Notes under the pieces: generated by a model
Seen by the model: only the letters and a program-made list of their open reading frames with translations
Told to the model about the DNA's origin: nothing
Databases searched by the model: none
Translations under genes and position numbers: made by a program
NCBI GenBank assembly: GCA_017513005.1
Contig: JAFWDM010000117.1
Span: 1-44,658 of the forward strand
Length of the DNA: 44,658 nt
Reading direction: 5' to 3'
Source: Lachnospiraceae bacterium
GTDB taxonomy: Bacteria; Bacillota; Clostridia; Lachnospirales; Lachnospiraceae
Shown here: in pieces, positions 40,231 through 44,658 of the stretch
How the letters are laid out: each line of letters begins with the position of its first letter
Numbering within the stretch: position 1 is the stretch's first letter

Positions 40231-40338
40231 TGTATGGCATACGCTGTTGATGAAAGCAGACAGAGACCTGACAGCTGCCTGTCTGAGATGACAGGCCATT
40301 GTATGGCACACCCTGTTGATGAAAACAGACAGAAACCC
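40231..40338 (+). repeat. 69-bp in-frame duplication of the ispD start
   Basis: TGTATGGCATACGCTGTTGA (40231) and TGTATGGCACACCCTGTTGA (40300) are the same sequence with a few changes and continue alike for about 35 bases, offset 69 = 23 codons. Both contain an ATG in frame; only the first has the AGGAGG. Confidence 0.9.
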
Positions 40339-41064
40339 TGCACGGCGATCCTTCTGGCTGCGGGGAGCGGCAGACGGATGGGGACTTCCACCCGCAAACA
40401 ATATCTGAAGATCGACGGCACCCCCCTGTTTCTCTACTCCCTGCGCGCCATGCAGAAGTGCCCCTTCATTACCGACATTCTCCTGATGATGCCGGAAGAG
40501 GATCTGGAGTATGCTGCCGCCGCTGTACGGGAATATGCCTCTTTTGAAAAAGTCCGCAGCATCCGCCCGGGCGGGGCGGAGAGATTCCTCACCGTTGCGA
40601 AGGGGCTGGAGGACATCGACTGGGACTGCAGCTATGTCTTCATTCACGACTGCGCCAGACCCCTGATCGACCAGGCCACCCTTCGCAGACTCTTTGAGAC
40701 AGTGGACAGCGGAATCTCCTGCGTGGCTGCAGTCCCCTCCAAGGACACGATCAAGATCGTCGACGCGGACGGATATGTAGTGCAGACCCCCGACCGCGCC
40801 TCCCTCTGGATCATCCAGACGCCCCAGGTGTTCCCGTTTGCAATGATCCGGAAGGCCCACAGGATGCTCGTGGCCCGGCAGGAAGACCTTGCCGCCCGCG
40901 GGATCGCGATTACAGACGACGCCATGGTCGCAGAGACCATGCTGGGAGAAAAAGTGAAGATGGTGCAGGCCTCCTACCGCAATATCAAGGCGACGACCCC
41001 CGAGGACCTGCCCGTCATCGAGGCGCTTCTGCGCGCGTCGGAAACTGCAGGAACAGAAGCCTGA
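40234..41064 (+). CDS. ispD: 2-C-methyl-D-erythritol 4-phosphate cytidylyltransferase with duplicated N-terminus
   Basis: IspD makes CDP-methylerythritol in the non-mevalonate isoprenoid pathway. The core begins AILLAAGSGRRMGTSTRKQYLKIDGTPLFLYSL (nucleotide loop, catalytic Arg and Lys). IRPGGAERFLTVAKGL, FIHDCARPLID and WIIQTPQVFPF follow. It is 276 residues; the typical length is about 230. About 33 extra N-terminal residues contain two versions of MAYAVDESRQRP (second MAHPVDENRQKP). AAAAAAGGAGG precedes the first ATG, which makes it the likely start. It starts 19 bases after tsaD. Confidence 0.95.
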   Translation: MAYAVDESRQRPDSCLSEMTGHCMAHPVDENRQKPCTAILLAAGSGRRMGTSTRKQYLKIDGTPLFLYSLRAMQKCPFITDILLMMPEEDLEYAAAAVREYASFEKVRSIRPGGAERFLTVAKGLEDIDWDCSYVFIHDCARPLIDQATLRRLFETVDSGISCVAAVPSKDTIKIVDADGYVVQTPDRASLWIIQTPQVFPFAMIRKAHRMLVARQEDLAARGIAITDDAMVAETMLGEKVKMVQASYRNIKATTPEDLPVIEALLRASETAGTEA

Positions 41065-41114
41065 AAACAGAGCAACGATCATTTGTGCCTGATCCCACAG
41101 GCAAGAGGTGTTTC

Positions 41115-44100
41115 ATGTCCTTTGCACATCTCCACGTCCACACAGAGTACTCTCTTCTGGACGGATCCAATAAGATCAATGAGTACGTCAGCCGGGTGAA
41201 GGAACTGGGCATGACAGCGGCAGCCATCACCGATCACGGCGTCATGTACGGCGTGATCGATTTTTATAAGGCGGCAAAAAAAGAGGGGATCAATCCGGTC
41301 ATCGGCTGCTAGGTCTACGTGGCGCCGGGATCCTGGCTGGACCGGGAGCAGAGCCACGGGGACGACCGCTACTACCACCTGATCCTCCTGGCGGAGAACA
41401 ACACCGGCTACGCGAACCTGATGAAGATCGTCAGCCGGTCCTTCACGGAGGGCTTCTACTATAAGCCCCGCGTGGACCTGGACCTGCTCCGGGAGTTTCA
41501 CGAAGGCATCATCGCCTGCTCCGCCTGCCTGGCCGGTGAGATCGCGCGCGAGATCGTCCGCGGGAATCCGGAGGGCGCCCGCGAGACGGCTCTGCGCTAT
41601 CTCGATATCTTCGGCGAGGGCAATTTTTTCCTCGAACTGCAGGATCACGGTTACCCCGAACAACAGACCGTCAATGCCGGACTCCTGCGCATCAGCCGCG
41701 CGACCGGGATCCCTCTGGTCGCCACGAATGACTGCCACTACACCTTCGCGGAGGACGCGGAGGCCCACGATATCCTGCTCTGTGTCCAGACCGGCAAAAA
41801 GCTGGCCGACGAAAACCGCATGCGCTATCCCGGCGGACAGTTCTATGTCAAGAGCGAGGAGGAGATGCGAAAGCTCTTTCCCTACGCACAGGAGGCGCTC
41901 GACAACACCCAGCGCATTGCCGACCGCTGCCATGTGGACATCGAATTCGGCGTCACTAAGCTCCCGAAATTCGACGTGCCGGAGGGCTACGACTCCTGGA
42001 CCTACCTTAACAAGCTCTGCCGCGACGGGATGGAAAAGCGCTATCCCGGCATGTCCTCCGCGGACCTGCGGGCCCGCCTGGAGTACGAACTTGACACGAT
42101 CCGCCAGATGGGCTATGTCGACTACTTCCTCATCGTCTGGGACTACATCAATTATTCCCGCGAAAACGGGATCATGGTCGGCCCCGGGCGCGGCAGCGCG
42201 GCGGGTTCCATCGTCGCCTATTCCCTCGGGATCACGGACATCGATCCCATCCGCTACAACCTTCTCTTCGAGCGATTCCTCAACCCGGAGCGCGTCTCCA
42301 TGCCCGATATCGACGTCGACTTCGGGTTCGAGCGCCGCGGGGAGGTCATCGACTACGTCACCCGCAAATACGGGAAGGACCGCGTGATGCAGATCATCAC
42401 CTTCGGCACCATGGCAGCCCGCGGCGTGATCCGCGACGTCGGCCGCGTCATGGATCTTCCCTATGGATTCGTCGACTCGATCGCCAAGATGGTTCCCCAG
42501 GAGCTCGGCATCACCCTGGAAAAAGCCCTGAAGCAGAGTCCGGACCTGCGAAGATCCTATGAACAGGATGAGCGTGTCCGCAAGCTCATCGACATGAGCC
42601 TGCGCCTCGAGGGCCTGCCGCGCCACGCCTCCGTGCACGCCGCCGGCGTCGTCATCTGCTCGGAACCCGCCGAAAACCTTGTGCCCCTTGCCCGCACCCA
42701 GGACGGCTCGACCACCACCCAGTTTCCCATGACGACCATCGAGGAACTGGGCCTTCTGAAGATGGATTTTCTGGGCCTGCGCACCCTGACTGTGATCCAG
42801 AATGCGGTCGAGATGGCCAACCGCTCCATCCGGCTGGCCCACGGCGCCTATCCGCCCTCCGAGCCCGTCGTCGGGACGAAACGCCCCGCCCTGAACCCCA
42901 TAGGACCCGTGGTCTCCATGGACGCCCTGGACTACGCCGATCCCGACATCTACCGCTACATTTCCTCCGGCAGGACAGACGGCATCTTCCAGCTCGAATC
43001 CGGCGGCATGCAGAATTTCATGAAGGAACTGCGCCCCGGGAACTTCGAGGACATCATCGCCGGCATCTCCCTCTACCGGCCGGGCCCCATGGACTTCATC
43101 CCGCAGTACATAGAGGGGAAAAACAACCCCGGCTCGGTCCATTACGCCTGCCCGGAGCTCGAGCCCATCCTCGAGCCCACCTATGGCTGTATCGTCTATC
43201 AGGAGCAGGTCATGCAGATCGTCCGGGACCTGGGAGGCTATACCCTGGGCAGGAGCGACCTGGTGCGCCGCGCCATGAGCAAAAAAAAGCAGGCTGTGAT
43301 GGAGCAGGAGCGCAGAAACTTCGTTTACGGCAACCCGGCGGAGAACGTCCCTGGCTGCACAGCCCGCGGCATCGACGAGAAAGTCGCCTCCGGCATCTAC
43401 GACACCATGATGGACTTCGCCAAGTATGCCTTCAACAAGTCCCATGCCGCCTGCTATGCCGTGGTCGCCTACCAGACCGCCTGGCTCAAATACTACTATC
43501 CCATGGAATTCATGGCGGCCCTGATGACCTCTGTGATTGACCACCCGACCAAGGTCGCTTCCTACATCCTTGCCTGCCGGTCCATGAAGATCCGCCTCCT
43601 GCCCCCCGACATCAACGAGGGCGAGGCGGGGTTCTCCGTCTCCCCGGACGGCATCCGCTATGCCCTGACCGCCATCAAGGGCGTCGGCCGTCCCGTGATC
43701 GACGCCATTATCACAGAGCGCCGTCTCCGCGGCCCCTACAAGGACCTGCGCGACTTCCTCACCCGTATGGCGTCCCAGGAAAAAGACGTCAACCGCCGCA
43801 CCGTGGAAAACTTCATCAAATCCGGTGCCCTGGACTGCCTGGGCGGCACCCGGAAACAGCTCATGAGCGTCTTTGTCCGCATCCTGGAAGACCTCCAGAG
43901 CTCCAAAAAAAATGACATGGCGGGCCAGATGACCCTCTTTGACATCGCGGATGAAGAGGATAAAAAAGACTACGAGATCCGCATGCCCGATGTCGGCGAA
44001 TACCCCGACGAACTCCGCCTCGCCTTCGAAAAGGAGGTCCTGGGCATCTACGTCAGCGGCCACCCCCTCCAGGCCTGGGAAGGCCTCTGGAAGAGCCGCG

Positions 44101-44648
44101 TGACCGCCACTGCCGCCGACTTCGTCCTCGACGAGGACGCCGCCGCCCCGCAGGCCCTCCTGGACCGCCGCGAAGCCGTCATCGGCGGCATCATCTCCGA
44201 GAAGACGATCAAATACACCAAAAACGGCGAAGTCATGGCCTTCCTCTCCATAGAAGACCTCACCGGCACGGTCGAAGTCATCGTCTTTCCCCGCACCTAC
44301 GAGGAGAACGCCGATGCCCTTGAAGAGGACAACAAGATCTTCATCCGCGGACGCATCTCCCTCGAAGAGGAAAAGGACGGCAAACTCATCGCTTCGAAGA
44401 TCACCCCCTTCGAGGACGTCCCCCACAGAGTCTGGCTCCGCTTCTCCAACTTTACGGAGTGGAAAAAACACGAGAAGGACATCCTCCGCACCGTCGCCGA
44501 AAACGGCGGCCCCGACCAGGTAGTCATCTACATCGAAGACCGCCGCATCCGCAAGGTCCTCCCCCCCGGCCAGGGCATCCGCGCCGGCGAGACCGCCCTC
44601 GCCCTTCTGCGCGGTACCTGCGGCGACAGCAACGTCGTCCTGCAGTGA
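41115..44648 (+). CDS. dnaE: DNA polymerase III alpha subunit (DnaE type), interrupted by an in-frame TAG
   Basis: If read through, this gives about 1177 residues in the normal DnaE order. The PHP domain begins [19 protein letters not shown], then [19 protein letters not shown]. The polymerase core has [10 protein letters not shown] and [12 protein letters not shown] with catalytic aspartates (about 397-403), [13 protein letters not shown] and [11 protein letters not shown]. The helix-hairpin-helix/OB region is [20 protein letters not shown] to [17 protein letters not shown] precedes ATG 41115. Codon 66 (41310-41312) is TAG inside [13 protein letters not shown], where relatives have Glu (GCEVYVA). 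Both sides are in the same frame and otherwise intact. As written it predicts a 65-residue stub; restart at GTG 41319 would lose the first PHP metal ligands. A nonsense mutation, sequence error or suppression are the options. Confidence 0.93.
41310..41312 (+). other. In-frame amber codon in dnaE
   Basis: TAG replaces the expected GAG (Glu) by a single G-to-T change. No compensating frameshift or SECIS-like structure was recognised. TAG is also used as the real stop of tsaB, rimI and rnz in this window. Confidence 0.9.
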
Positions 44649-44658
44649 CAATGGGGTG

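Noticed and set aside
41310-41312. Genome-wide recoding of TAG to an amino acid
   Set aside because: tsaB, rimI and rnz end with TAG at positions that fit normal protein lengths, so TAG is a working stop here.
41079-44651. 1190-residue open frame opposite dnaE
   Set aside because: It mirrors the codon pattern of a conserved polymerase gene and has no family resemblance. It is an antisense shadow typical of GC-rich DNA.

Overview
The window looks like chromosomal DNA of a GC-rich anaerobic Firmicute, most likely a Lachnospiraceae-type Clostridium. The grounds are the class III (oxygen-sensitive) ribonucleotide reductase, ECF S-components for thiazole and riboflavin under TPP and FMN riboswitches, the tsaE-tsaB-rimI-rnz-tsaD housekeeping run, strong AGGAGG ribosome binding sites and TTGACA/TATAAT promoters. 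No tRNA, rRNA, insertion sequence, phage gene or CRISPR array was found.

Layout. (1) 1-1000: 3' end of nrdD with a fused glutaredoxin-like domain. (2) 1000-5260: thiamine salvage operon, with promoter, TPP riboswitch and terminator, then thiD, thiW and a thiE-thiM fusion. (3) 5367-9323: a heterodimeric ABC exporter pair. (4) 9454-16761: a CYTH phosphatase (minus strand), an HGSNAT/DUF1624-like membrane protein, a TetR regulator, a 1299-residue secreted repeat protein of YhgE/Pip type and an MntP/YtaF-like membrane protein. (5) 16914-23649: a LacI-type repressor divergent from a GH32 beta-fructosidase and a sugar ABC importer that lacks its own ATPase. (6) 23874-25556: phosphoglucomutase (minus). 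(7) 26020-31392: three family-2 glycosyltransferases, a candidate structured RNA and a coiled-coil tail-anchored protein. (8) 31551-44648: flavin reductase, murA, FMN riboswitch with ribU, rpiB, tsaE, tsaB, rimI, rnz, tsaD, ispD and dnaE.

How the genes fit together. ThiW imports the thiazole, ThiM and ThiD phosphorylate the two halves, and ThiE joins them. The fructan/sucrose block is a self-contained uptake and hydrolysis unit. The Tsa proteins together build the tRNA t6A modification.

The most striking property is the density of short tandem duplications, about twenty arrays in 44 kb with different units of 15-76 bp. They sit in ribosome-binding regions, span start or stop codons so that gene ends are echoed just outside the gene, or are inserted in frame inside conserved enzymes (ThiM, an ABC ATPase domain, RimI, TsaD, IspD). 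Two other items deserve attention: a multi-helix candidate RNA at about 30,405-30,590, and an in-frame TAG at codon 66 of dnaE where the family has Glu.
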